The notes under the pieces were generated by a model, which worked only from the letters and a program-made list of their open reading frames with translations, was not told the DNA's origin and searched no databases. DNA of 64,000 bases from Drosophila miranda (taxonomy: Eukaryota; Arthropoda; Insecta; Diptera; Drosophilidae): assembly GCF_003369915.1 (NCBI RefSeq), contig NC_046674.1, forward strand, positions 6,200,001 to 6,264,000, read 5' to 3'. Numbering within the stretch: position 1 is the stretch's first letter; every line of letters begins with the position of its first letter. The translations under genes were made by a program, and so were the position numbers. Positions 12,706 through 25,045 of the stretch are shown one piece after another.

Positions 12706-13050
12706 AATATTTAGATCATACATATATCCACTCTCGGTGCAAATATATTGGCATTAATTTTGAAATCTATGTGTAGCTTTTCGATACTCAGGTCTTTTTT
12801 CTCTGGGTTTAATTATTCAAAGATAGTAGAAATAGTTTAGTAGATAGTTTTTACTTTAAAACATATCTGAAACCTTCGCAAGTACACGATGTTTTCCCTT
12901 CGATTCCTTCCTTTTTAAATGCCTCCAACGGTCTGTTACCGTGACAACCTATGACTCTGCTATAAATGTTTGTTCGTTAAATAAATGTTCACCCACTTTT
13001 TGCTGCTTGAATCCTTTTTTCATTGACAGAAGTAAACCTAAGAAAAAAAA

Positions 13051-16016
13051 ATGGAAGTTCTTGAAGAGGGCAATTTAATGGATCGAGTGCCAATACTGCT
13101 GCAACGAGATCTAGAGTTTTATCAGGTACTTATTTTACCCACTGGCATTCTTTTTATAAACTATCCCTTACAACATTCCAAAAACACAGACACATCAGCG
13201 TGTGCTGCAGGAGCCCATTTGTTCGGGCGTTGTGGGTGGGAAATTGGATTTTCCACGGTATGCTTCCTTTGCGGCGATCAAATTGATACGTTGGTGGGTT
13301 CAATTGAAATAGTATTGCTCTACGTTAAATCACAAAGGTTTACTGTTAAAGGTGGGAGGATGAGTACTTTGCCTCATACCGGAAACACTCGGGACTTTTG
13401 CACACCGAAAAGGAACTGAATGAAGGAGATTTTGTAAGATTCGATTGGTAATAAATGTATATCTCCAGTACCTTTGGTTTCCTCTGCAGACCAGTGCCAC
13501 TGTCAAGACCTCTGATCCGGACAAGTTCGTTCAACTCGTTTGCCGATCGGCAGACCTACTTCTAGAGCACGTCCATCGCCTATCGCAGGAGTCTCTGGAT
13601 CATGCTGATCTCTCTGTGCTGACGGCCACTATTGGAGCCGCTGCGCTGGTGAAGAACTCCCTGAGTGTCTACATGCAGGCGGCCACCACCACGATCGTTC
13701 CGCCCAAGGGCGATGAGAAGGGCGGAGCCCTCAAGCTGAGCTTCAAGCAATATGCCCAGATGGCGGAGGCATTGGCAGAGCGTCTCCTCGATCTGCACTG
13801 TCGCCTTCTGTTGCTGTACATCATGCAAGACGCCGACTGTCTGCATTGGGAGGATACGCAACCTTTCTTTGAGTCGGAGCGAGGCTCCTACACCGTACAG
13901 ATGTGGTGGCACTATATGCGTGGCTCCAAAACAGATCTGTGGAACTCGGTGCCGCCGAAAATGGCCCAGAAGATCTTTGCCGGAATGCTGAACGAGACGC
14001 TCAGTGTGCTGACTGTCCGCTATACCCAGATCGTGACCAGTGTGGCTCGATCGCAGCTGCACTTGACGGACATTTGCAATATGCTGCTGTGCATTGCCGA
14101 GCTGCTGCCACACATCTGCGAGAGCGGCGAGGCATATGTGGGTCTGCAGTTGAGCAACCAGAGCGTTATCCTCAGGGACATCCACGCCAAGTGTCGGGAA
14201 CTCTTCTACTGTCTCTTGCTGCGCGGTGCTCCCTTGGGTGTGCTCTCCAAGGTGAATTGAGAACTCTATGCCTATGAAAAGAGACTCTGAATTGCGTCTG
14301 TTTGCAGGTCTTTCGCAAGGGTCTCGACAACATGGAGATGTTTAGCTCTCGCCATGGCCTGCCCAGTGCATGGATTATATTTGCCTTACCGCGATACTTT
14401 CCCAAGGAGCAATCCTGCCAATGGGTCACGGAATTTGCTGATCTCACAACCAACACCGCCATTTCTTTGGACCTGAGAGTTCTACTTGCCTTTCCGGAGG
14501 CAGATTGGTCCTTTCTGCTTAAGATTCTGCTGATGAGAGACGCCTTCCTCACTGGCATCATAATACGACATCTGATGCAGCATTTACCGTCCTCCGAGAA
14601 CTTTAAGAATGTGGCCAAACATTCCTTCACCAGTGCCGAGGGGGCACCACCAAAGTGCGAGGCGTTTCTGTGCCGCGGCGAGTGCTTCAATGTCACCGAG
14701 TCCATAGCAGACGATATAGGTGAGTAATTGAATCAAATTCAATTGATTCCTGGAATACGGATACACATATAATTTCAGATCCCGTGGGACAAGCCAACTA
14801 TCAGATTGTCCTCTCCCTTACCTACCTAGTCGTGGCCGTTGGCAAGGCGGTGGACATCAAGTCCTGTCTGATCAAGACCCTCGAAGAACATGCCATTGCG
14901 GGCTGGAGCGACTGCCTGGACAAGCGCCAGGTGTGGAACCAGAAGCGCACTCCCTGGCTGGAGGCCATCATGCATTTTGTATATCCCGTGCTCGACTGCG
15001 TAGTGGAGATGCTCATCAATGCCGTCGAGAATGGGGCGAGCATGTACCAAGCCATGTCCCTGGCTCTGACTTGTGTCTCCGAGATCTGGGATTGTATACC
15101 TGAGGGTCTGTACAAGATCACCTCACTGTTGCAGGACATCATACCGGTTTCGACGCGACCTTTGGGCGATTCGGTGCTGCTGCAGGTGGTCTTTGCTGCT
15201 CTCTACACCGAGCTGATCAAGACAGCAGAGGTGCACGAACAGGGTGAGTAGAGAAGGGACTTCAAACCACCTTAAAATTAACATCCTTTGCCATCAGCCA
15301 AGAATGAAGACAAGACCTCCATTTGCTATTCGATATCGGAGGCCATTTGCTCCATAGACGAGGACGACAAGCACACAGATCAAATAGAGCTGTTCCTCAA
15401 GCAGGCCAAGGAGAGCATCAATCTGGACACGGACTTTGGTGGCACACCCGGCGGCAGCAATCGTGGCGCCGGCGGCATGAGTGCCGTGAGCACCGTCAAA
15501 ATGGACGACCTAACCAATGCCGAATCGGATCGCCTGAGTCATAGTCCACCCAACAACTATGCTATGGAACTGGATGTGGGCATCGCCGACTATATAGCAG
15601 AGGTTCTGGTTAGCGATGTACTGACCACGAATATAGGCAAGCAGGCCCTCAAAGTGGTCTACAATTATCTGAAATTCAACAGGGATTGGTTGCTGGAACA
15701 ACTGGGAACGGGCGACAACGACCCTAGTCCCTTTCAAGGTGTCCAGGGGCAGAATATCAAGGAGGCCCAGACCTCAGTGCTCAAGTCCATGTTTTTCATT
15801 GGGAACACACCGTTTGATCAGCTGCTGACGGGGTCCCTGAAGATCGACTACGTCAGTTGGCTGCAAATGCCTCTGTCCCTGAATCCAGAACGAACCTGGT
15901 TGCATTTGACAAGGCGCTGCGACTTCCAGGAGGATTCAAAGCTGGCGCTGCCAGAGGTGGCCATGGTGGCTGGCATTGCGAAGATAATGAAGCGACGCAA
16001 GGAGTTCGCCAAGTAA
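13051..16016 (+). CDS. Conserved uncharacterised helical protein, 869 aa
   Basis: Seven exons can be joined without a phase conflict: 13051-13125, 13199-13293, 13352-13433, 13490-14251, 14308-14719, 14779-15243 and 15298-16016, giving 869 aa. It has no signal peptide, transmembrane segment or catalytic motif that I recognise. It is rich in amphipathic helices, with a Trp-rich segment MWWHYMRGSKTDLW in exon 4 and a Gly/Ser-rich, probably disordered, stretch near residues 640-680 in exon 7. The C-terminus is basic (KIMKRRKEFAK). Exon 2 has two in-frame acceptors 12 nt apart (after 13198 or 13210). It could belong to the long helical KIAA0825/DUF4495-like group, but I could not confirm this. High GC third positions and clean splice sites support a real gene. 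Confidence 0.82.
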
Positions 16017-17614
16017 ATCGTGGAGGGACTGGTGGCACCATTAGCACTCCCTCTCGGTCTGCTGTGAATTATGTTGTAGATGGAAAAAGGCACTGGAGAG
16101 GGCTTTCTCGCGCACTCTGGAGGCGGCTTCGCTCTCTGTGTCTTTGGATGTCATTAACGCCGCATAATGCAAACAAGTCGCTTGATACGGGAAGGGGCAC
16201 CTCGCCGAATGCACAACAAAATAGAAAGGGCGACACGGAGCAGCAGGGCGCTAAAAAAAGAATAATAATATTTACATCTCCTCCAGCACCAGCTCCCCGT
16301 CTTCATTCCAGGGTTAATGTATGGGGGGAGATGGTGGGTTACCTACTGCCGAAAATGTTTTTGTCCACACTCTGGGGTGCTCGCCCGGCACTTGGCAATT
16401 GCTCAGCAGCTCTCCTGGCCGTCTTTAGAGCCGTCTTCTCGGTGCCTCCGCTTCCTCTGCGCTCCTCTTGCAGCCAGTTATGAAAATTACTGAAACGTAG
16501 CCAACCTGGGCTCATGGTGGGGGAGGAGAAGAGTACCAGCACACGATGAAAGCACAAACACATAGAGAGAAACACACACACTCATCAGCAGGAGAAACAC
16601 ACACAGGACAACGTGACAAATAAAATCAAGCTAGAAAGCAGAGAAGGAGAAAGCGGCAGGATACGACGACATGGCAAATGCGCTTCTGCTAATGCACTAT
16701 ATATTCATATAAAATATTTATATTTAATCTTAACTGTAAATTTAATATGTTGAAATAAATGCTTCTGCTAAATAAATCTTTTCAAAAAGTCTAGTTTTTG
16801 TGGGGAAATGCAGAAGAAAAACCTCCAAAATATGTGACTTTTTCTTTAAATCTCTACCCAAAAAAAAAGAAGCAAATTCATTCGAGCTCACAGCAGAAAG
16901 CGTTACAAAAAAAGAGGAATAAACCCCGAGTGTCCTTTCAGAACAAATCAACTCGAATATTTCAATTGAAGCGCCTGCCCCATTGGCTGGCTTTGGCTAC
17001 AAAGTCGGGGCAGGACCAGCCGCAACGGCGACTCCGACAACTCCGGCAACGACAGCGACGACTACGGCGATTGCCCCATGGTTGCTCCATTCATTCTGTT
17101 GTCGCTGCCAGGAGCGTGCGGACGTTCGTTGTTTAGAGGCACACGACCATAAAGTCAAGTGGCCCCCAAAAAACTCAAAAAAAGAACCCAAAAAAAATAC
17201 AGAAGTGAACTGTGTGACGTGCGGGGGTAAAGTGCGAATGGTAACGGTAATTTGCAGACATTAGTTGCCACACACACACACACACACATAGTGATTAAAT
17301 GCTCAAAACGAGAGGGAGACAGGAGAATGGAAGCAAAAGTGTCACTGGGACCTAACATTACGCATACGCAGCGTATGCCGCAGGTTAAATGTTGAAATTT
17401 AAAACCTTAACGAGCTGCCAAAGAGATGCTGGTCGTTAGAATTCTCCTTTAGATCTATATGTACTTTGTATGCCAGGCACGAAGTGGATTTTTTTGATGT
17501 GGATACCGTCTCTATGATTGTTATATTAGCCCTATTCCGGCTACACCAGTGTCCAAGTGAAAATAGCCAAGCAATTGAACAGGAAATCTAATAGAAAACT
17601 GTGAACACTAAGCC
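16017..17614. other. Intergenic region and probable 5' leader of TMEM72-like gene
   Basis: 1.6 kb without a supported gene. It starts with the 3' UTR of the upstream gene. Further on it is low-complexity: a CGACAACGACTACGGC-like repeat at 17016-17070 and an A-rich stretch near 17160-17210. An (AC)n run lies at 17269-17288. Open frames on both strands reflect these repeats. Confidence 0.4.
17269..17288. repeat. (CA)n microsatellite
   Basis: About ten uninterrupted CA units. Confidence 0.9.
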
Positions 17615-20600
17615 ATGAGCCAGATACAATTGCAACAGCAACAGCAGCAGCTACATCGCCGTGGACACCGTCATCATCGTCGTCGCCAGCCCCCAGAGCC
17701 TTGCGAGTGTTTGCGTCCTGTGATAAGGGTTTTTGGTCTGCTGACTTCATTCGGTAAGCACAAGTTTCTGTAAATGCACGAGGAATAATATAAATGTGGC
17801 CCAGGTGGACCTCACTACCTAGACCCTGCTCAGCCCCCATGCCCAAGATAATGCCAATCATAGAGAGAGGCGGCATGGCATGGGCAAGGCCGGGCATGAT
17901 GTATGTGCATGAATAAATGCATGTTGCATGCTGCTGTTATGTCGCTTTTGGAATGTTTATTCCTGACGAATTGTGGGAAATATTTGTGTATAGAAATACA
18001 GCCGGAGGGTAGGTTGGAGGGAGTGTGTGCATGGGGCTTGGACTTCCATGGAAATTCTGAGAATATAATAAAAAGAATATTCTTTGCAGAATTTTTTTTA
18101 CAAAGTTCTTTTAGAGGGAATTTCTATAGATTGATTGTGCTTTACTTGTTATGAGTTTATGACTCATCTGCTTACATCTGCTCTTTTTTGGCACTTTATG
18201 AAGCTAAATCAGTTTATTAAATCATCATGGTTTCCATAGATCTTATTTGTGATGACCCATCTTTCCATCATTTATCTGAATATCTAACAAAAGAACTCCT
18301 TTCGGCTTTCAAATATGTTTGCTGTACCTTTTTGGCCATCTGCTGCAGCTATCAAACTTGACTTAACCGCTTATCATGGCCAGTCAGTGGGATGGACCAG
18401 CAGCCAGTCCCCAAATGGCCCTTAATGTGTTTAAAATAATGGAAAATGTGGCCACTTCCACACCCCCTTTTCAGCATGCTCGTATGATAAATGGCTGGCT
18501 GCAGCATAACAAAAACTTTTGGGTCAAGTTCAAACTAATTTCCTTAAAAATTGTTGTGGGGTCCCTCTCTATTATGAGTGGAAAAATACAGCAGAATAAA
18601 AAAGGGGAAAACTTGATAGTTCATAAACCCCGAAGCATGGCTGAGAAAGGGGGGTCTTGGAGGGGAAATCCTGTGTCAGAGCCATTAACAAGGCATTGGC
18701 CTTTATGCAGCATGCAGCTCACAGTTCGTGCATCCTGTGCCAAAAGCAGCTTCATTTTCCCTGCTCGATTTCTCCCCAGCAACTTTTCCATACGCTCGAC
18801 AATGAGCCTTGTTGTTGGCGCCTTTTGGCGCCAGCCATTTCGCCATGTTCCCTCTCGTCCTAAGCGGATGCCACCAGAATCTATTTCCTCCACCATCTCC
18901 TTCAATTATCCAGATAATTTTTTGCATGTTTTTTTCGATTTTCGGCTCCCGGTTTTATTCTGTTCACAGCATTTAATGTAATTGGTTTCGGTTCTGCTCG
19001 GTTTGGTTCAGAGTCTCCACTGAAATATGGGAGGAATGAATGTATCTCTCTAACTGGTTTAATCTGATTTGTTTTTCGCGGCTTGGCATAATAAAAACAA
19101 CTTAATTAGATTGAGTTTTTGTGTGGCTTGGAGACTGAACTGCGATGGGATGGGATGGGTGGTTTTGTTGGCCATATCTTACACATTGAAAGTGGTCGAC
19201 GGATGAGACAAACGGCAACGGGATGGGGGGAACACATAATGTGGTCAGAATATGAATATTTAAGGGGGCTGCTTGAGCAGTTTGGAGAAAGATGAGTCCA
19301 ATGTGTATCTCCTACTCACAAAAACTCGTCAAACCCATCTCGCTTTGCTTCAGTGGTTTCTTATTACATTTTATGGCCCTGGCTTAGTGGACAAAAAAGG
19401 CCCCAACTCAATAAATATGCTTATAAATATATTTGCCTAGACACAATCACATTATTTTATAGGCCCCCATTCAAGGATACAGGATATCCAAACAGAAACC
19501 CTCCTCCTTCTTAAAACAACATTCTTAAGCCATTTTTCATTCCAGTTATCTGCGGTGTGGGCGTCGATGTCTATATGCATGGCTTCCAGGCGGGACTCTA
19601 TATACTGTAAGCCATGTTAAGGGGCCATAGTCCCATCGAGAAGTCCGTTAATTTCTGGTCAGTTTTTCAGCCCTGCTGGTAATGTTCATCGAGATCAAGT
19701 GGCTATTTACCCTATTCCTGCAGCTCCAGTGCTCCGAGTGAGTGCTCCCTATATATATTAACTATATACAGAGGTGGTCAAAAGTATTTACACAAAGACC
19801 TTTTTTTTGCAAGTTCAAGTTTAGGAGTTGTTTTTGTTGTTGTTGAAATCAAAGTACAAAAAAAGCTTTACGGGCAAAAAGCTTGATCTACTAGGAATTG
19901 GTTGAAAGAAGAATTGGAAAAATAACTGTTAATGGGCAAAAAATAGAAGCATGTGAACTGTTGTCAAAAGTATTTACACAAATTTGCATTGCTTCAGAAG
20001 TATTTACACAATGCAAATTAGAGCTTATTCTTAGACTTGGTTTGACTTAGTGCAGTTGTTTTTTCGTTTATTGCAGTTGCAATAAGTAAATTTAATTTAA
20101 AATTTAAAATTAACTTAGTAAAATGGTGAAGACAAAGGAGTTGTCTGTTGAAACTCGATCCGAGATCGTTACAAAATTTAAAAGCGGGGTTTCAGCGTCG
20201 GAACTGGCCAAAACTTACAAAATTTGTAGAAAAACCGTTTATAATCTGGAAAAGAAAAAGGACACGAATGGAAACTTACAGAACTTAAAAAGAAGTGGAA
20301 GGAAACAAGCGATGGATGAACGGGAATGTAGACGTTTAATTGGCATAGTCGATAAAAATCCGTCGATACGCCCAGTTAAATTGTCTGCAGATTCGCAACA
20401 ATTGATTGGCAAAAAAGTCTGTGATGCTACAATACGTCGGAGATTGAAGAAGATCGACATACGAACGTATACAGTGCGAAAAATAATAGAAATTTCCGAG
20501 GCAAATAAAGCAAAACGCCTCTCATTCGCATTGGAATACGTTAAAAAACCAAAGGAGTTTTGGTACAATGTTTTATGGACAGATGAAGTAGCTTTCCAGT

Positions 20601-21960
20601 TCCAAGGCTCATTTTGTAAAAGAATTATGCATCTACGACAAGCAAAACAACAAAGTGCAGTGCAACCATTAAACAGATTTGGTGGAGGCACAGTGATGTT
20701 CTGGGGGTGCATGTCTTACTACGGATTTGGAGACTTTGTTCCAATAGAAGGCACTCTGAATCAGACCCGGTATCTCGTTATACTGAATGAACATGCTTTT
20801 GTGTCTGGTGACAGGCTATTTCCCATCTCCGACTGGATTTTACAGCAAGACAATGCTCCATGCCACAAGGGATCGGCACCTTCAAAATTTTTACGAGATC
20901 TCAATGTGGCTGTTCTTCCCTGGCCTGCGCAGAGCCCTGATCTCAATATCATAGAAAATGTTTGGTCGCTTATTAAAGGACAAAGAACAATTGATAAAAA
21001 CCGAAAACGCGACGCTACCATCGAGGAAGTAAAGGAAATTTGGTCGAAATTGGAACTTGGATATGCTCGCCACTTAGTGGAATCAGTACCAGCCAGGTTG
21101 CAAGCAGTTATTGATGCCAAAGGTGGAATTACAAAATATTAATCATTATTATTATTATTCATCCAACAAATTTAAAAAAAAAAATCATTAAATCATAATA
21201 AAAAATTAGCTTAAAGTTTTGTGTAAATACTTCTGCAGCATTAAAAATGTGTGTAAATAATTTTGACAACTGATAAGCATCACTTAATTTGCTTCTCCTT
21301 ATTCGCACAAACAGTTATCTTTTCCAATTCTTCTCTCATTCAATTGCTAGTAGATCAATCTTTTTGGCCTAAAAGTTTTTTTTTTATTTAGCTTTCAACA
21401 ACCTCAGGAAAAGCTCCTGAAATTGAACATGCAAAAAAAAACTCGTTGTGTAAATACTTTTGACCACCCCTGTATATGTACTTATGATTTCGAATTTAAT
21501 TGGTTCCAGGGATAACTATCAGAGGGGTTCGAGAGGGTCCTACAGTTGCTTGGGCTGCTGGCGGGTGTCGTCCGCCTTCTGCGGCGGCTGGCACCCCACT
21601 CCCATCTATGCGATTATTGGCATCTGCCTGATACTCTATCCCCATAATCTGTGGCTCAGCTATGTGGCTGGCATGTTCCTGCTGCTCCTCGGCCTGCTTC
21701 GACTCTGCACTCTGATGAGATTCATTCCCGCCAAGGACGAAGGCCTCCTGCCGCAATGCGACTTTGAAAAGTGAAGGAAGACAACCAAAAAACTTTGCTC
21801 TGTATTTGATTGTTTGCTTTGTACTTGTAGGGTGTCCAGTTTTGTGGATAACATGGAGGATGACTTCGTGGAGATTAGTGCCTCGCAAACAGTCTTGGAC
21901 CAGGAGGACGATGAAGATGATGGAGACGAAGAACCCACCATTGACGATGATGTTTGCTAA
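17615..21960 (+). CDS. TMEM72-like multipass membrane protein
   Basis: Five exons: 17615-17753, 19546-19606, 19663-19737, 21510-21770 and 21831-21960, 221 aa. The exon 3 acceptor is set by phase: CAG at 19660-19662 gives LYILFSALLVMFIE, while the CAG eight bases later (19668-19670) shifts the frame to an early stop. The N-terminus is Gln/His/Arg-rich and cytosolic-looking. Hydrophobic segments follow around residues 38-60 and 66-85. After a Cys/Trp-rich loop (CLGCWRVSSAFCGGW) there are two more near 115-155. The C-terminus is strongly acidic (EDDEDDGDEE). Segment order, the GVG..Y.HGFQAG..YIL block and length resemble vertebrate TMEM72, whose function is unknown. Intron 3 contains a complete Tc1 transposon. 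Confidence 0.75.
17754..19545 (+). other. Intron 1 of the TMEM72-like gene
   Basis: 1.79-kb intron beginning GTAAGC and ending TTCCAG. ORFs on both strands around 18376-18981 have no recognisable protein character. A GGCGCCTTTTGGCGCC inverted repeat lies at 18819-18834. No RNA gene was seen. Confidence 0.6.
19769..21472 (+). mobile_element. Intact Bari-like Tc1/mariner transposon
   Basis: 1704-bp DNA transposon flanked by a TA target duplication (19767-19768 and 21473-21474). The ends begin CAGAGGTGGTCAAAAG on the left and CAGGGGTGGTCAAAAG read inward from the right. Inverted similarity extends about 250 bp: for example GCTTGATCTACTAG near 19882 against CTAGTAGATCAATC near 21347. Each end carries three copies of an AAGTATTTACACAA-type direct repeat (left 19780, 19967, 19998; right 21221, 21249, 21446), the arrangement known for Bari elements with long inverted repeats. 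It sits in intron 3 of the TMEM72-like gene, in the same orientation. One full-length transposase frame suggests recent insertion. Confidence 0.93.
20123..21142 (+). CDS. Tc1-type transposase, DD34E, full length
   Basis: 339-aa transposase, the same length as Bari1 transposase, with no stop or frameshift. The N-terminal half (residues 1-120) is a paired-like bipartite helix-turn-helix DNA-binding domain starting KTKELSVETRSEIVTKFKSG, with an SGRK linker. The catalytic triad is visible: D in VLWTDEVAF, D in LQQDNAPCHKG, and E in DLNIIENVW. The last two are separated by 34 residues, the Tc1 signature. It would bind the repeated AAGTATTTACACAA motifs in the ends and insert at TA. There is no intron. 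It is AT-rich compared with neighbouring host genes. Confidence 0.95.
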   Translation: MVKTKELSVETRSEIVTKFKSGVSASELAKTYKICRKTVYNLEKKKDTNGNLQNLKRSGRKQAMDERECRRLIGIVDKNPSIRPVKLSADSQQLIGKKVCDATIRRRLKKIDIRTYTVRKIIEISEANKAKRLSFALEYVKKPKEFWYNVLWTDEVAFQFQGSFCKRIMHLRQAKQQSAVQPLNRFGGGTVMFWGCMSYYGFGDFVPIEGTLNQTRYLVILNEHAFVSGDRLFPISDWILQQDNAPCHKGSAPSKFLRDLNVAVLPWPAQSPDLNIIENVWSLIKGQRTIDKNRKRDATIEEVKEIWSKLELGYARHLVESVPARLQAVIDAKGGITKY

Positions 21961-22189
21961 TAGTTAAGAAGTTATTGCTTAAGTTCTCGTCTCCTTAGTA
22001 TTGGAAACCATTAACTTCAATATTGGTCAGGTTTCAACTCGCCCAAGGATTTCAAGGCTTCAACCAGTTACGAATCAAAAGCGAAATATATATATTTTTT
22101 GTTGTTTTATTTCCATCTTTCCGTTGCAGAGTTCTCGCCATAGTTATTTTAAAGTTCGCTCCCCTTTGTCACCAAGTGAAAACTTTATT

Positions 22190-22921
22190 TTAATTCTGTT
22201 TTCTATTTGACTTTGTGGCAAATGGATTTCCCACATGACTGAATGCCAAGAGGATTGGTTGGTGGCCAATTGACTCCTCTTCTACTTCACCAAAGGTACG
22301 CTCATGGCCCTCGTAGTCGTCTTCGTCTTCGTCTTCGTCATAGGACTGTTCATTCGAGAAGTAGCGATGGTGTCCATAGTCTCCATGGTGTCCATAGTGC
22401 CCGTAATCCCCGTGATGTCCATGGGAAGGTGGTGGTGCTGGTGGTGGGTAGTTGTCCCGATATGAATGCGAGCCTGGGAAACCGGGAGGACCTGGAGGAC
22501 CTGGAGGACCGGGGCGACCCGGAAAGCCCGGGTAACCCTTCTCGCCTGGTGGTCCCTTCTGCCCTTGATCACCCTTCGGACCCTTCATCCCTGGATATCC
22601 TTTCACGCCTGGCGCTCCCACAGGCCCTGGTGGACCTGGCGGTCCAGGGGGGCACTGACAATGCTGCGGCTGCTGGGGATAGGGATAGCCAGGCGGCGGG
22701 TACGGCGGATGATGGTGGTGGTGGTCGTGATGGTCGTAGTCCTCGGATATGATCACTTCATGCGGTGGTGATGGATGCGGGGCCGGAGCCGGAGCCGGAG
22801 CGGGACTGCCAGTCATCAGCGTGATGTGGCGCGGCCCAAAGGTTTCAGCTCCTGCCAGCAGCACTCCCAGACCGAAAGTAATCCAGAAACTCGAAAAGCT
22901 AGCTACCGAACGCGACTTCAT
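22190..22921 (-). CDS. Short secreted collagen-like protein
   Basis: Single-exon frame of 243 aa. Residues about 1-25 form a signal peptide (a basic start, then [14 protein letters not shown]). Next come a Pro/Ala-rich segment, a His cluster ([22 protein letters not shown]), a Cys-x-Cys pair, and about 20 Gly-X-Y triplets ([19 protein letters not shown] onward) with lysine/glutamate triplets typical of collagen. A Gly/His/Tyr-rich block and an acidic tail follow. A TATAAAAAG box lies 36-44 bp upstream of the ATG (22965-22957). The name of the fly orthologue is not known to me. An extracellular matrix, cuticle or eggshell role is possible but inferred only from composition. Confidence 0.78.
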   Translation of the reverse strand: MKSRSVASFSSFWITFGLGVLLAGAETFGPRHITLMTGSPAPAPAPAPHPSPPHEVIISEDYDHHDHHHHHPPYPPPGYPYPQQPQHCQCPPGPPGPPGPVGAPGVKGYPGMKGPKGDQGQKGPPGEKGYPGFPGRPGPPGPPGPPGFPGSHSYRDNYPPPAPPPSHGHHGDYGHYGHHGDYGHHRYFSNEQSYDEDEDEDDYEGHERTFGEVEEESIGHQPILLAFSHVGNPFATKSNRKQN

Positions 22922-22956
22922 TCTGCCAACTAACCAAAATCAGATGATCATCAGCT

Positions 22957-22965
22957 CTTTTTATA
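22957..22965 (-). promoter_or_regulatory. TATA box of the collagen-like gene
   Basis: TATAAAAAG on the minus strand, leaving room for a start site about 30 bp downstream and a very short 5' UTR before the ATG at 22921. Confidence 0.6.
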
Positions 22966-25045
22966 TCGCGACAAAATCCAAGAGAATGGCAAGCGATGGT
23001 AGAGAATCATTCAAACTACCGTTGGAATAGCTCATTCGAGATTTATAAATGTTGGTGAACGATTATTGTCTTTCATATACGAGTATTCTATGCAAATGCC
23101 TCTTGTTTAATAAACTAAGCCAACTATTTATAAAATGAGTATACGATTTGCATAATAATCAATGAATGAGTTCTGTTCTCTTTCGGGTGCGCTGAAAGAA
23201 CTTTCACAGGCCCAACCTCGCGCTGGTCGTTGCGATGGAGCGATGAAAAGTGAATTCGTGAACAAAACTAAATACTGTGAATCCCTCAATAAGCCTCACG
23301 TTGAAAAATGAATATACAAAGCTTTTACTTACTTGCTGAAATACGTATGTTGCATACATATATTTTCCCGAAAAAAAAAACCAAAAATTTTGAGAAACCT
23401 TTCACACAAAAAGACACATATATTTCTTCCAGCCAGTCCAAAAAAAAGCTTTATTCTTATTATATTTCTGGTTGTTGTAGTATGAATTCTTTATTATTCC
23501 TTTTGTTATGTGTGAAATGGAACCGTCCATGGCCCCGCCCACAAAAACTTTAACATATTTCTCGGTATTGGGGCAGAGATCTCATAGCAATTTCTTGAAA
23601 TACTCACGCTTCAGTCTAAAACTTTTAGTTACGAGGGGAGAGAGGGGACTTGCTGTAATATTTCTTCGAGTTTTTTGTTGCTCTTGTAACATACATGTGT
23701 CTGTAAATAGTTGTAACTTTTAAAGTTCGTTTTTATTTGCATTTGCATTTGTTTTGGTTTTTTGTTTTTGGTATTTTCTCTTACATTTTTGCTATGCAAT
23801 AAACATATTTAATAATATTTTGTTTAGTAATATATTTTGTTAAACTACTATTCTCTTTGTTGGGGACTTTCATTGAGAAAACTTTGAGGTAGCTGTGTTT
23901 TTGCATTTAATTGTTATACGTAGATATATACGCTTAATCCCTGATATACTCGTAGGCTATATATATATATAGTAGTAGTGGTTGTTGTTGTGGATCTGGT
24001 GGATAAGAAGAGTTTGCTTTGCTTCAGATGGAACAAAAATTAAATAAAAAAAATCAACGAAAGAAAATTAACTAAAATTTATATTTATTTTATTTTGTAT
24101 ATATATATAATATTACGATAGATATTGCATAGAAAATATTGAAATATTGTTTAAATTAAAATTAAAGAATAGTAAAAAAAAAAATAGTCAAAACAAAAAG
24201 CAATAAAAGAAATTCAACATTTAAGATAAACAAAAGTTGGCGTTGTTGTTTAGTAAGTTCGCTTCAATGGAAAGTGTTCCATGATCGGGATGGATGGATT
24301 GACAAGAGAAAGATCGTTAAACAGGTTCTAGCCATGAAGTCTCAAAAGTAAACTCGATTTGACTAGATAATGGATGTTGGTTACAGTTATAGTTAACTTT
24401 CGACTTTGGTCTCTGTGCTCCGATGCTGTGCTCCATACTGAGGGCTACAAGAATTATATTGGAACTGTTCTATGGGCTCGAAATTGATCGAAATTGTGGC
24501 TAAAAGATGATCACAAAACCCTTTCCACATACTCAACAAGAACTTGGGGAAAAGTAAAATAACCAAAATAAGATTCGGGGAAAATGGAAAAGCGGAAAAA
24601 CGGAAAACAGAAGAAGACATTGAAGAAACTGATCAGATATTCTTTAGTTTGTTATCACTTGCTCTTCTTATAACATACGACTAACAGCTATCTTTGGGAT
24701 TCATTCGAACTTTGCTGGCTCTTCATCTATCTTTTTCTTTCTTTTTTATCATCTTTTTCGCACTACTCTGGTTTATATTCTGGCTTGTTCTTCCAGCTCC
24801 CTTGGCTCCTTTGCCCTCTCCTTATCCTGCAATTCATCCTTCCCTCTATAAAAATATAAACAATTTCTGTTTCTGCTCTACACACAAAGGGGGGCAGGGG
24901 ACCTGGATTTGTTCGATCTCTGATCTAACTGGCCGATCATCTGAAGTGTTGTATGTCACTATGGTTGTATGTATATATCATCTGGCACACGCCACGTCAA
25001 GGCCCAGGAATATGGATATATATTCCAGGAATTGGCGTAGCGCCT

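Larger units (their letters stand above)
11213..13050. other. Non-coding region with a locally duplicated block
   Basis: 1.84 kb between Aldh7A1 and the next gene, which face away from each other. Two stretches, about 11797-12060 and 12446-12705, share ordered matches: a CT-rich run, ACAACAACACC, a GAGAGA run, TTCTGGCTATAAT followed by ATCCGATCTG, GTATCTTC, GGATGCCACA and a T-rich end. The common word GGCTATAAT starts at 11934 and 12591. They look like a diverged tandem duplication about 657 bp apart. No credible ORF is present. Confidence 0.6.
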
